Positions 45,358-53,532 of a DNA stretch of 64,000 nucleotides are shown here, in pieces (positions within the stretch are counted from its first letter, which is position 1; every line of letters begins with the position of its first letter). Position numbers and translations under genes: made by a program. Source of the DNA: CAITJF01 sp032654645. GTDB lineage: Bacteria; Pseudomonadota; Gammaproteobacteria; Burkholderiales; Gallionellaceae. The notes beneath the pieces are model-generated. The model did not search any database. It was not told the DNA's origin and saw only the letters and a list, made by a program, of their open reading frames with translations. The stretch lies in contig JAULAW010000005.1 in the NCBI GenBank assembly GCA_032654645.1, forward strand, positions 620,001-684,000. The letters are read 5' to 3'.

Positions 45358-46974
45358 CTATGCGGGTGCAAATAATGCGTTGAGTTGCGTGACACTGTCC
45401 TGGTAAGGCTCGCGCTGAAACATGCCCTGTTTCAGGAATTGCTCCATTCTGGGGTAAAGCACGATTGCTTCGTCCAGCAAGGGATCGCTGCCGCTTACAT
45501 AGGCGCCGACGCTGATCAAATCACGGTTACGCTGGTAATGGGCGTACATATGCTTGAAACGTTGCACAACGGATAAATGTTCCGGGGGTGCCAGGCGCGA
45601 CATCACTCGGCTGATTGAGGCTTCAATATCTATTGCCGGATAATGCCCTTGCTCCACCAATCGCCGCGACAACACGATATGCCCGTCGAGAATGGCGCGC
45701 GCGCTATCGGCAATCGGGTCTTGCTGATCGTCGCCTTCGGTCAGCACCGTGTAAAAGGCAGTAATCGAACCGCTGCCTTCCAGACCGTTGCCGGCTCGTT
45801 CCACCAGTTGCGGCAGCTTGGCAAAAACGGAAGGGGGATAACCTTTTGTGGCGGGCGGTTCGCCGACTGCCAGTGCGATTTCGCGTTGTGCCATGGCAAA
45901 GCGGGTCAGTGAATCCATAATCAGCAATACGTTTTTGCCCTGGTCGCGGAAGTACTCGGCAATCGTGGTGGCGTAGGCTGCGCCCTGCAAACGCATGAGC
46001 GGCGAAGTGTCCGCCGGTGTGGCGACCACTACCGAGCGCGCCATGCCTTCCTTGCCGAGAATATCATTGATGAATTCCTTGACTTCGCGGCCACGCTCGC
46101 CGATCAATCCGACCACGGTGATGTCCGCACTGGTATAACGCGCCATCATGCCGAGCAGTACGCTTTTGCCGACTCCGCTGCCGGAAAACAGCCCCATGCG
46201 CTGACCGCGTCCTACGGTCAACAAGCTATTGATGGCACGAACACCGACATCCAGTGCAGTATCAATCGAAGCGCGTTCCAAAGGATTGAAGGAGCGGTTT
46301 TGCAGCGGCGCAGTTTCCAGATCAGGCAGCATGCCTAATTTATCCAACGGTTTGCCTGCGCCATCCAGTACGCGTCCAAGCAACATATTGCCGACCGGAA
46401 GATGTTTGGCCCGATCCGCAACACGGCGTCGCTTTGGCTTGCGCTTTCCACCCAGTGTCAGCACATGCACTGGTTCGATCGGTATCACGCGCGCGCCCGG
46501 CACCAATCCATACACATCGTTTTCTGGCATCAAAAAAAGCCTTTCGCCGGAAAAGCCAACCACCTCAGCTTCGACGACATTGTTCGGCAAGTGAATCGCG
46601 CAAGTGCTGCCGACAGGCATTTTTAAACCTACAGCCTCCATCACCAAACCAGTGACCTTGGTCAAATGGCCGCTTGGCGGCATCGGATTGCAATCCGCCA
46701 CATATTCACGGCCTTCTTTGAGAAAGTTTTGCCATTTAAAACTATGTGAGGATGCGCCCGCAAGGGGTGCCCCGCTGCCTGCGCCAAGACCGCCCGCAGG
46801 GCGAGTGTCTGGCGGCGTCCCCTTTACGGGGGTCTGCAGCGGCCCTTCCGCAGCACCCGCAAGGAGTACACCAAAGGTAGGCAATCCGCCTCCAGCCAAA
46901 GGCTGGGCGGAATTGACGCCGCCGGTGGGTGCCCCGCTGCTGTGCAGCGACCCTTCCGTAGCTAGGATAGCCAT
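45358..46974 (-). CDS. fliI: flagellum-specific ATPase FliI, with an in-frame repeat insert at its N-terminus
   Basis: FliI is the F1-beta-like ATPase that energises flagellar export. Walker A GLFSGSGVGKSVLLGMM, Walker B NVLLIMDSLTRFAMAQ, and the catalytic region GERGREVKEFINDILG are intact. The 538 aa exceed the usual 440-480: residues about 5-72 (Gly/Pro/Ala-rich, e.g. GTPPDTRPAGGLGAGSGAPL) come from repeat DNA, and recognisable FliI sequence begins only at about residue 74 (SFKWQNFLKEGREYVADCNPMPPSGHLTKVTGLVMEAVG). The extension would change the N-terminal segment that binds FliH. ATG 46974 overlaps fliH by 13 nt. Confidence 0.93.
   Translation of the reverse strand: MAILATEGSLHSSGAPTGGVNSAQPLAGGGLPTFGVLLAGAAEGPLQTPVKGTPPDTRPAGGLGAGSGAPLAGASSHSFKWQNFLKEGREYVADCNPMPPSGHLTKVTGLVMEAVGLKMPVGSTCAIHLPNNVVEAEVVGFSGERLFLMPENDVYGLVPGARVIPIEPVHVLTLGGKRKPKRRRVADRAKHLPVGNMLLGRVLDGAGKPLDKLGMLPDLETAPLQNRSFNPLERASIDTALDVGVRAINSLLTVGRGQRMGLFSGSGVGKSVLLGMMARYTSADITVVGLIGERGREVKEFINDILGKEGMARSVVVATPADTSPLMRLQGAAYATTIAEYFRDQGKNVLLIMDSLTRFAMAQREIALAVGEPPATKGYPPSVFAKLPQLVERAGNGLEGSGSITAFYTVLTEGDDQQDPIADSARAILDGHIVLSRRLVEQGHYPAIDIEASISRVMSRLAPPEHLSVVQRFKHMYAHYQRNRDLISVGAYVSGSDPLLDEAIVLYPRMEQFLKQGMFQREPYQDSVTQLNALFAPA
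46755..46960. repeat. composite repeat translated in frame as the FliI N-terminus
   Basis: Contains two direct copies of GGGTGCCCCGCTGC (near 46767 and 46928) and, at 46779-46832, a 53-nt block matching the flgE-upstream repeat (29222-29276) inversely. The insert keeps the reading frame and leaves the start codon and ribosome site upstream intact. Confidence 0.65.
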
Positions 46975-47591
46975 GATTTATCCTGCCCAATTGATTCAAC
47001 AACATTTTTCCAGCGCGCTTCCGTAGTGGCGTCTATATGGCTATGCGCCGTTTCGACTCTGCATCCACCGCGCTTGATTTGAGCATCGGTAAAAACCTTC
47101 CAGCCAGTGTGAGTAAGTTGTTCGCCCATCTGCTTGCGCACCAGATCGGCATCGTCCGGGTGCAAAACCAAGTGGGCATTCTGGTTGAAATGCGGCAGGC
47201 TGCTGACCGCCTCGCTGACAATATTCAAAACAATTTCGGGTTTTACCTGCAAAACCTCTAACACCATCTTGCGCGCGACTTCCAGCGACAAATCAAGTAA
47301 TGACTGCGCCACTTGCTCGTCAAATTTATTGAGAGCGTCATACAGATTTTGCATGAGCGCATTGATTTGTGCTGCCTCACTGCGTGCCTGTTGGATGCCG
47401 GCAGCATAACCCTCATCATGGCCCTCATTATGAGCTTGCTGGCGAATGCTCTCCAGCTCCCCAACGGTGGTGTGCTTAGCGGTATTTTGAGCGTTGCTCT
47501 GGAGTTTGCCACCGGGGTGCGGGTCGAAAGAGGCTAATTCCCAGCGTTCAAACGCGGTCAACTGCTCTTTTGAAATAACTACGCTAGACAT
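46962..47591 (-). CDS. fliH: flagellar assembly protein FliH
   Basis: FliH regulates FliI and tethers it to FliN at the C-ring. The 209-residue protein starts MSSVVISKEQLTAFERWELASFDPHPGG, has a coiled-coil region (about 50-110, ESIRQQAHNEGHDEGYAAGIQQARSEAAQINALMQNLYDALNKFDEQVAQSLLDLSLEVARKMV) containing the glycine-spaced repeat, and ends in the V-ATPase-E-like domain. ATG 47591 follows GAGGAGG. It overlaps fliG by 8 nt and fliI by 13 nt, so fliG-H-I are coupled. Confidence 0.93.
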   Translation of the reverse strand: MSSVVISKEQLTAFERWELASFDPHPGGKLQSNAQNTAKHTTVGELESIRQQAHNEGHDEGYAAGIQQARSEAAQINALMQNLYDALNKFDEQVAQSLLDLSLEVARKMVLEVLQVKPEIVLNIVSEAVSSLPHFNQNAHLVLHPDDADLVRKQMGEQLTHTGWKVFTDAQIKRGGCRVETAHSHIDATTEARWKNVVESIGQDKSWLS

Positions 47592-48576
47592 ATGCCTCCT
47601 CACCTTTGCCACCTAAAGCAATCTGGCCCTCTTCAGACAAGCGGCGCACGATCTTGAGTATCTCCTTCTGATTGGCTTCGACTTCACTGAGTTTTACCGG
47701 GCCTTTGGATTCGAGATCTTCACGCATCATTTCGGAAGCGCGTTGCGACATGTTCTTGAAAATCTTTTCGCGCAATTCTTCGTTTGCACCCTTGAGTGCA
47801 ATAATCAATGATTCCGACTGAACTTCACGCAAAATGAGCTGGATACCGCGATCATCAATATCCATGATGTTCTCAAACACGAACATCTTGTCTTCGATTT
47901 TTTGCGCCAGATCGGGATCGTAACTGCGTACGTTTTCCATCATTTCCGCTTCCAGCGTGCCGCCCATGAAGTTCAATATTTCTGCGGCGGTAGTTACACC
48001 GCCTTGCAGCGTTTTTTTCCCGGTACCACCACCGGACATTAGTTTTCCCAGCACTTCATTGAGCTCACGCAGCGCAACAGGCTGCACACCATCCAGCGTG
48101 GAAATGCGCAGCAGGACATCGTTACGGGTGCGGTCAGTGAGCATCTTGAGGATGTCGGCGGCCTGGTCAGGTTCCAGATGAACCAGAATAGTTGCGATGA
48201 TCTGCGGATGCTCGTTGCAAATCATTTCTGCCACCGCGCCCGGATCCATCCACTTCAGGCTTTCGATGCCGCTGGTGTCGCTGTTGTGCATGATGCGGTC
48301 CAGCAATCCGGCGGCCTTGTCATCCCCCAGCGCCTTGGTGAGCATGTTGCGGATGTAGTCGTTGGAATCCATCCCGATGGTCGTTTTGCTTGATGCTGCT
48401 AACAGAAAATCATGGAACACCTGTGAAATCTGCTCGCGGTTAAGATTTTTCAGCGTCACCATGGCGGTGCTTATTTTTTGCACCTCCTTGGGTTCGAGAT
48501 ATTTCAGCACTTCAGCAGCTTCACTTTCGCCGAGTGTCATCAGGAAGATTGCGCTTTTCTCAACGCCGTCAGCCAT
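47584..48576 (-). CDS. fliG: flagellar motor switch protein FliG
   Basis: FliG is the rotor protein that contacts MotA. The 330-residue product matches the E. coli length. It has the N-terminal FliF-binding domain (GVEKSAIFLMTLGESEAAEVLKYLEPKEVQKISTAMVTLKN), the middle EHPQIIATILVHLEPDQAADIL motif, and the C-terminal torque domain MFVFENIMDIDDRGIQLILREVQSESLIIALKGANEELREKIFKNMSQRASEMMREDLESKGPVKLSEVE with the charged residues expected for stator contact. Overlaps fliF by 8 nt and fliH by 8 nt. Confidence 0.97.
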   Translation of the reverse strand: MADGVEKSAIFLMTLGESEAAEVLKYLEPKEVQKISTAMVTLKNLNREQISQVFHDFLLAASSKTTIGMDSNDYIRNMLTKALGDDKAAGLLDRIMHNSDTSGIESLKWMDPGAVAEMICNEHPQIIATILVHLEPDQAADILKMLTDRTRNDVLLRISTLDGVQPVALRELNEVLGKLMSGGGTGKKTLQGGVTTAAEILNFMGGTLEAEMMENVRSYDPDLAQKIEDKMFVFENIMDIDDRGIQLILREVQSESLIIALKGANEELREKIFKNMSQRASEMMREDLESKGPVKLSEVEANQKEILKIVRRLSEEGQIALGGKGEEAYV

Positions 48577-50212
48577 TACTGTTCACCCATTCCTTAATCA
48601 CGCTGGCGGCAATTTTTGGTTCCTGCTGGGCGATTTGCTTGGCTGTTTGCAGGCTTTGCTCATATTGTGGGGCGGAAGATGCATTTGTCGCTCCGGCGCC
48701 TGCGGGGGCGCCACCCTGCACACCTTCTTCTTGAGTGGCCACATGCTCTTCTGTGTTGCTCAGCGGGGTGAGTAAGGAGCTGAACGCCGGTTTGATAACG
48801 CGAAATACCAAGAACATCATGGCCGCAGCAATTGCCAAATACTTAAACAGATTCTTTGCCAGCTCAACCATTTCTGGCTGCTTCCAGATCGGTATTTCTT
48901 CAACGATCTCCTTGTTTTCGGTAAAGGCTGTTACCTGCACATTCAAACTGTCGCCGCGTTTTTTATCGAAGCCCATGACATCCCTGACCAGGCTGTTAAT
49001 CTGTTCTTTTTCCACATCGCCCAGAGATTTGATGCTGCTTTTGCCGTCGGCGCCAGTCACCATGCGATTACCATTCACCACCACCGCAACCGACAGGCGT
49101 TTGATAGAGCCAACAGGCAGCACAGTGTGGCGTATGGTGCGATCCACTTCGAAGTTTACCGTGGATTCCTTTTGCGAGCTTGTCAGGTTGGCATTATTCG
49201 CAGTGGTTGCGCCTCCCTGTGTGCCGGCAGAGGCCACGATTGGTGCTGTAGCCGGAACAGGGGGCTGATTGGTCAGCGCACCGGGGATGCCACCCGCATT
49301 TAAACCTGAGCCATTCATCGCCTCGCTGCTTTGCTTGCTGCGTGTAGCGGCGTCAGCCGGATTTTGATTCGGTTTGAAAATTTCTGCCGTTTGTTCAACA
49401 CGCGCAAAATCAATATCCGCTACCACCTGAGCGCGCACGTTATTCGCGCCGAGCAGCGGCGTCAGCAATTCCTCGATCCGGTTGATATAGCTCTGTTCGA
49501 TTTGCTGCACATATTTGAGCTGACTCGCATCCAGCCCTTCAACAGTGTTGCCATCATGGTTGGCGCTCAATAGTGTGCCGTTTTGATCCACCACCGTCAC
49601 ACTCTTTGCGGACAGCTCCGGAACACTGCTCGAGATCAGATGGACAATCGCACTGACTTGCGCTGCATCCAGCAACCGCCCGCCATGCAGGTTGAGAACC
49701 ACCGATGCGCTGGGCTTCTGCTGTTCCTTAACAAATACGCTGTGCTTGGGGATAGCGAGATGGACACGCGCGGAAGCCACCGCACCGATGCTCTGCACGG
49801 AACGGGCCAATTCGCCCTCCAGGGCGCGTTGGTAATTGACCTGTTCGGCAAATTGCGTAATGCCAAACTTTTGGTTTTCCATCAGTTCGAAACCTGCCGT
49901 GCCACCCTTGGGAAGGCCTTGCGAAGCCAATTTCAGGCGTGCTTCGTGGACTTGGTTGGAAGGCACCATCAATGCCCCGCCACCATCGGCGAATTTGTAG
50001 GGGATATTCAATTGCTGCAGGGATTCTATGATTGCCCCGCCATCACGGTCAGACAAGTTGCTATACAGCACCCGGTAATCAGGTGTTTGTCCCCACGTCC
50101 AAACCCCGATGATGAGTGCAAACAGAGCCGCAACGCCAACTGCCAGCCCCATTATTTGCTGGAGGTTGAGTTGATTCAACTGACTTAGCGCTTTATTTTT
50201 CTGTTCGGCCAT
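48569..50212 (-). CDS. fliF: flagellar MS-ring protein FliF
   Basis: FliF assembles the inner-membrane MS-ring, the base of the flagellum. The 547-residue protein has membrane helix 1 (about 19-39, IMGLAVGVAALFALIIGVWTW), ring-building RBM domains (DYRVLYSNLSDRDGGAIIESLQQLNIPYKFADGGGALMVPSNQVHEARLKLASQGLP ...), membrane helix 2 near residue 440-460 (LFKYLAIAAAMMFLVFRVI), and a C-terminal FliG-binding tail (TAKQIAQQEPKIAASVIKEWVN). First gene of fliFGHIJK; fliE, normally just ahead of it, is divergent here. Confidence 0.96.
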   Translation of the reverse strand: MAEQKNKALSQLNQLNLQQIMGLAVGVAALFALIIGVWTWGQTPDYRVLYSNLSDRDGGAIIESLQQLNIPYKFADGGGALMVPSNQVHEARLKLASQGLPKGGTAGFELMENQKFGITQFAEQVNYQRALEGELARSVQSIGAVASARVHLAIPKHSVFVKEQQKPSASVVLNLHGGRLLDAAQVSAIVHLISSSVPELSAKSVTVVDQNGTLLSANHDGNTVEGLDASQLKYVQQIEQSYINRIEELLTPLLGANNVRAQVVADIDFARVEQTAEIFKPNQNPADAATRSKQSSEAMNGSGLNAGGIPGALTNQPPVPATAPIVASAGTQGGATTANNANLTSSQKESTVNFEVDRTIRHTVLPVGSIKRLSVAVVVNGNRMVTGADGKSSIKSLGDVEKEQINSLVRDVMGFDKKRGDSLNVQVTAFTENKEIVEEIPIWKQPEMVELAKNLFKYLAIAAAMMFLVFRVIKPAFSSLLTPLSNTEEHVATQEEGVQGGAPAGAGATNASSAPQYEQSLQTAKQIAQQEPKIAASVIKEWVNSNG

Positions 50213-50423
50213 GATGATTGCAATTCACACCAAAAATCCACTGGGATACTTAAGCACATTATCAGTGGCGAAAATTATTTTGAATAGTTGATTAAAGGGA
50301 AAATTTTATGTCTGTTCTCTTTATAGGGATTGCGGCCTGCCGGGTATCGTGCCACTACCTGAATTCGGTACCCAAAAACGAGCCGGAAACAAATTTCGAG
50401 GTGCGGTCAAAAGGAGATGCAAA

Positions 50424-50744
50424 ATGAATACCTCAGCAGTGGACAACTTATTGGCACAAATGCGGGTCGCGGCGGCGGCAGCAGGAATGCGCGAAACAAA
50501 CCAGGTAGCGCAATCCGGCAAAGCGGACTTTTCCAACGTGCTGAAATCGTCATTGGACGGAGTGGCTCAAACTCAAGCCAAATCGGAGGCGATGCAAAAA
50601 GCTTTTGTATTGGGTGATGACAGGGTCAGCCTGAGTGACACCATGATTGCGATGCAAAAAGCCAATATCAATTTCCAGACTACCGTTCAGGTGCGCAACA
50701 AGTTTGTGCAGGCATACAACGACATCATGAACATGCAGGTTTAA
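50424..50744 (+). CDS. fliE: flagellar hook-basal body complex protein FliE
   Basis: FliE links the MS-ring to the rod. The 106-residue protein ends with the conserved block DRVSLSDTMIAMQKANINFQTTVQVRNKFVQAYNDIMNMQV and has the ADFSNVLKSSLDGVAQTQ segment. ATG 50424 follows AAAAGGAG eight nt upstream; the in-frame ATG at 50349 gives an extra basic stretch not seen in homologues. It is transcribed away from fliF rather than as the first gene of the fliF operon. Promoter unknown: no convincing sigma-54 or sigma-28 site is visible in the 211-nt gap. Confidence 0.95.
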   Translation: MNTSAVDNLLAQMRVAAAAAGMRETNQVAQSGKADFSNVLKSSLDGVAQTQAKSEAMQKAFVLGDDRVSLSDTMIAMQKANINFQTTVQVRNKFVQAYNDIMNMQV

Positions 50745-50774
50745 CAGGTTGTAAAGCTGCGGTTCGCTTGCTGC

Positions 50775-50800
50775 AATGTTTTATGCCTGCAACATTTTTT
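50775..50800. terminator. weak hairpin with T-run after fliE
   Basis: AATGTT (50775-50780), a 10-nt loop, AACATT followed by TTTT to 50800. A possible terminator for fliE, 10 nt before the insertion sequence end. Confidence 0.4.
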
Positions 50801-50809
50801 AGCATCATG

Positions 50810-52438
50810 CTAGCAGCCTGTCTGGCTTCCCGTTAATCTCAACAACAACTCGGACTTGCCGAGCGGATTTGATCGTGATTTCATAAATTGCATTTTCAGT
50901 TTCTCATCAAACTGTTTTTGGTCGCTTGATAACGGTCATTTTCATCGCAAATCGCCTCGTTGCCGCTCAAAACTACCCCGCCAACACGAACATTCGCTTC
51001 AAATTCCACGCCATCGCGACCAGATTAAACTCGCCGCTGACGTTTTCCAATCCCCGCAACGAGAATTGCCGGAATCCCAGTATCGCCTTGATGATGCCGA
51101 ACACCGGTTCCACCGTGCATTTGCGTTTCGCATAGAGTGCCCGCCCCGCCATCGTCAGCAGCAAATGGCGCATCTTCTCGACCTCCGTGGCATCCGCCGA
51201 TAGTGGCGGCGGCTCGGTGAATCGCGCCATCGGGTCGGGGTGGTGTTCCTCGCGCTTCACCGCGATCAACGGGGTGATTTTCTGTTCGCCGCAGGCATTG
51301 ACGTTGGCCTCCGAGAAATAACCCGTGTCCGCGACCAGATTGCCGGGCTTGCCCAGCTCGACCGGCAATGCCTTGAGCTGTTCGAGTATCGGTTCGACTT
51401 GCTGCTTGTCGTTGCACGCCTGCACGGTGTTGCTCGTCACGATCAGCATGCTGTCCATGTCCACCGCAATCTGGCTGTTGTAGCACTGGTCGAACCCGCC
51501 GTCGGATACTTTCATGATGCGCGATTCTTCGTCGGTGAGGTTGATCTGGTCTTTGTCCTGCGCGCCTTCCACAGGGGGAGCAGGAGGTTTGCCCCGAGGT
51601 TTGTTTCCGCTTTCCTTTGCCTTCGCTTCGCGCTTTGGCAAGCTTGGCCTGGTAGTCGGCTTGCTCTTGCTCGAACCGTTCTTTGGCGCGCTCTTCGATC
51701 TTGGCTTTAGCCCCGGCGATAGCCTTGAGGCGATCTTCGCGGCGGGCGATCTCGTCGGGCAGGTTCATGCCGTCCGGTATCTTCTCGTTGTCCGCCGCTT
51801 CGGCCAGCTCCATGAGCTTCTTTACTTCGCATTTCAGTTGTTCTTCCAGCTTATTGATGTGCCCGTAACTCATGGCGCTGTGTTTGGATGCGTTGGCTTT
51901 GATCTTGCTGCCGTCCAGCGCGATGTTGCCGAGGTTGAGCACGCCCAGGGTGCGGGCGATCAACAGGACTTGCACCATCAGCCCTTCGATCTCTTTCAGG
52001 AACCGTTTGCGGAAGGTGTTCAGCGTGTTGTGGTCGGGGTGCTCGTCTGCGGCCACAAAGCGGAAGGCGACCGAATCGTAGGTGGCGTTTTCCAGCTTGC
52101 GGCTGGAGAACACGCCCGTGGCGTAGCCGTAAACCAGAACGGACAGCAGCAATGCCGGGTGATACGGATCGCTCCCGCTGGTGCCGTAGGCGCGTTCCAT
52201 GGGCTTCAGGTCCAGCTGATCGACAATCTCAACAACAAATCGCGACAAGTGATGCTCCGGTAGCCAGTCGCTCATCGAAGGCGGGAACAGGTAGTTCATG
52301 TCACGTTTGATCGGCTTGAAGCGGCTCATGGAATTATATTCAACTTATTGATTAACAAGCGTAATTATACCGCACCGCAACTGTAATTTGTTGGTTGTTT
52401 ACGATATTTTTTATCGTGGAAGCCAGACAGGCTGCTAG
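50810..52438. mobile_element. IS1182-like insertion sequence with 17-bp perfect terminal repeats and CTAG at both ends
   Basis: CAGCCTGTCTGGCTTCC (50814-50830) and its exact complement (52418-52434) bound a 1.6-kb element containing one transposase gene. Both are flanked outside by CTAG (50810-50813 and 52435-52438), either a 4-nt target duplication or an extended palindromic end. The right CTAG supplies the stop codon of the adjacent ycgR gene. About 140 nt at the left end inside the element are non-coding. Confidence 0.88.
50973..52329 (-). pseudogene. IS1182-type transposase interrupted by a frameshift
   Basis: The DDE transposase begins at ATG 52329 with the family N-terminus (MSRFKPIKRDMNYLFPPSMSDWLPEHHLSRFVVEIVDQLDL) and the DUF772-type region to about 51650. 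Homology then continues in another frame from the PKREAKAKESGNKPRGK segment to GNLVADTGYFSEANV and the C-terminal AKRKCTVEPVFGIIKAILGFRQFSLRGLENV, stopping at 50973. One net extra base near 51645 joins them. The whole would be about 450 aa. As read it should be inactive unless the shift is a sequencing slip or recoding. Confidence 0.85.
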
Positions 52439-53181
52439 GAATTGCCCTTCGCGCGCTGCATACTCGTCACATAGCGCTGTAATAAGATAATGACCTGCCC
52501 ATCAAGGTTATGAAATTCACAGCCGGTGCGTTTATGCATATGGCCGGGCGCCAATGCCACTAAGATCAGTGATTTTACTACTATCGCCACGCTGATTACA
52601 CCAATCCCAGGCAGATCAATCTGGCAATCCTGGTAAGACTCACCTGGAGCAAGTTCGGTATCTGTTTCAGTGCAGATCAGCGCCAGGCCGCCACCGCTGA
52701 TATCTAAAATGGTTAACTCGCACCGCTTTTTCTTGGGTGGTTTTCCCATGACAATGACGCAATACAACGGCTTGTTCACCGGCACCACATGCCGGAAGAA
52801 TTCGCGGCGCTGCAACCGGTAAATACTGCTTGGCATGGGTAAATATAAAGCGGGATAACCCCGATGTTCCACGCTGCTGGCCTGGCTGGCTGTAAATTGG
52901 ACCTTGGCCTGCAAATGAGAGCTGACGAAAACCAGCTGGTTGCTTTCCGTAATGCGTAAATTACCCGAACGGCTTTGTTCCAACCACAAACCTTTGCTAT
53001 CGACATCCAATAGCGTGGTCAGGATAAACTCGTTCCCGTCATCGTAATAAAGCGCGACACGCACGCCATTTCTGGCGATGCAATTCAGGACAAACTCGAT
53101 TTCCTTTGCCGAAGTGATGCGATGCTTGTCGTCATCCCCGCTGGAAAATAGTTCAATCTTTAGAGGGATATCTTTTTCCAT
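52435..53181 (-). CDS. ycgR: YcgR-like flagellar brake protein (PilZ domain)
   Basis: YcgR-type proteins bind cyclic di-GMP and slow the motor by contacting the C-ring. The 248-residue protein has an N-terminal YcgR domain (about 20-115) and a C-terminal PilZ domain. Its c-di-GMP motif RLQRREFFR (RxxxR) lies at about 120, followed by ILDISGGGLALI (D-x-S-x-x-G). The TAG stop is within the CTAG bordering the insertion sequence; reconstructing the target site gives the same stop, so the insertion left the protein intact. A GGDEF cyclase lies 6 kb away and could supply the ligand. Confidence 0.9.
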   Translation of the reverse strand: MEKDIPLKIELFSSGDDDKHRITSAKEIEFVLNCIARNGVRVALYYDDGNEFILTTLLDVDSKGLWLEQSRSGNLRITESNQLVFVSSHLQAKVQFTASQASSVEHRGYPALYLPMPSSIYRLQRREFFRHVVPVNKPLYCVIVMGKPPKKKRCELTILDISGGGLALICTETDTELAPGESYQDCQIDLPGIGVISVAIVVKSLILVALAPGHMHKRTGCEFHNLDGQVIILLQRYVTSMQRAKGNS

Positions 53182-53226
53182 TTTTTCAATGCCGCGCCGG
53201 TTAATTTGCCGCGCATGATAACAAAA

Positions 53227-53532
53227 CTAGAGCCGTGTCGAGGATGGAAAAGTAGGGGCATCCGCGTGTTCCAACCGATATAACCAAGCGAGCAGTTCAG
53301 CCACCGCCAGATAGAGTTGCGGAGGGATTTCCTGATCGAGTTCGACTTTCATTAACAGCCCGACCAAATCTTCTGACTCATGCACAAAAATCCCATGTTG
53401 CTTGGCGCGTTCAATAATCGCTTGAGCGATCAGGCCGCGACCTTTGGCGACCACTTTCGGTGAGCCGCCTTGGCTATTACCATAGGCCAGCGCGACGGCG
53501 GATTGTTGTGGGGTGAGGGGGGGGGGCTTCAT
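53227..53532 (-). CDS. FlhB C-terminal domain homologue (FhlB-like)
   Basis: A 101-residue cytoplasmic protein resembling only the C-terminal domain of the export switch FlhB: SAVALAYGNSQGGSPKVVAKGRGLIAQAIIERAKQHGIFVHESEDLVGLLMKVELDQEIPPQLYLAVAELLAWLYRLE. The autocleavage NPTH motif is replaced by YGNSQ, so it cannot self-cleave. Such stand-alone domains can replace the FlhB C-terminal part in other bacteria. The gene starts inside the end of the upstream FliK-like gene (overlap 53529-53532, ATGA), which suggests the two act together in substrate switching. Confidence 0.85.
   Translation of the reverse strand: MKPPPLTPQQSAVALAYGNSQGGSPKVVAKGRGLIAQAIIERAKQHGIFVHESEDLVGLLMKVELDQEIPPQLYLAVAELLAWLYRLEHADAPTFPSSTRL

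Noticed and set aside
50213..50424. Sigma-54 promoter ahead of fliF or fliE
   Set aside because: No GG-N10-GC core with acceptable flanks on either strand in the gap.
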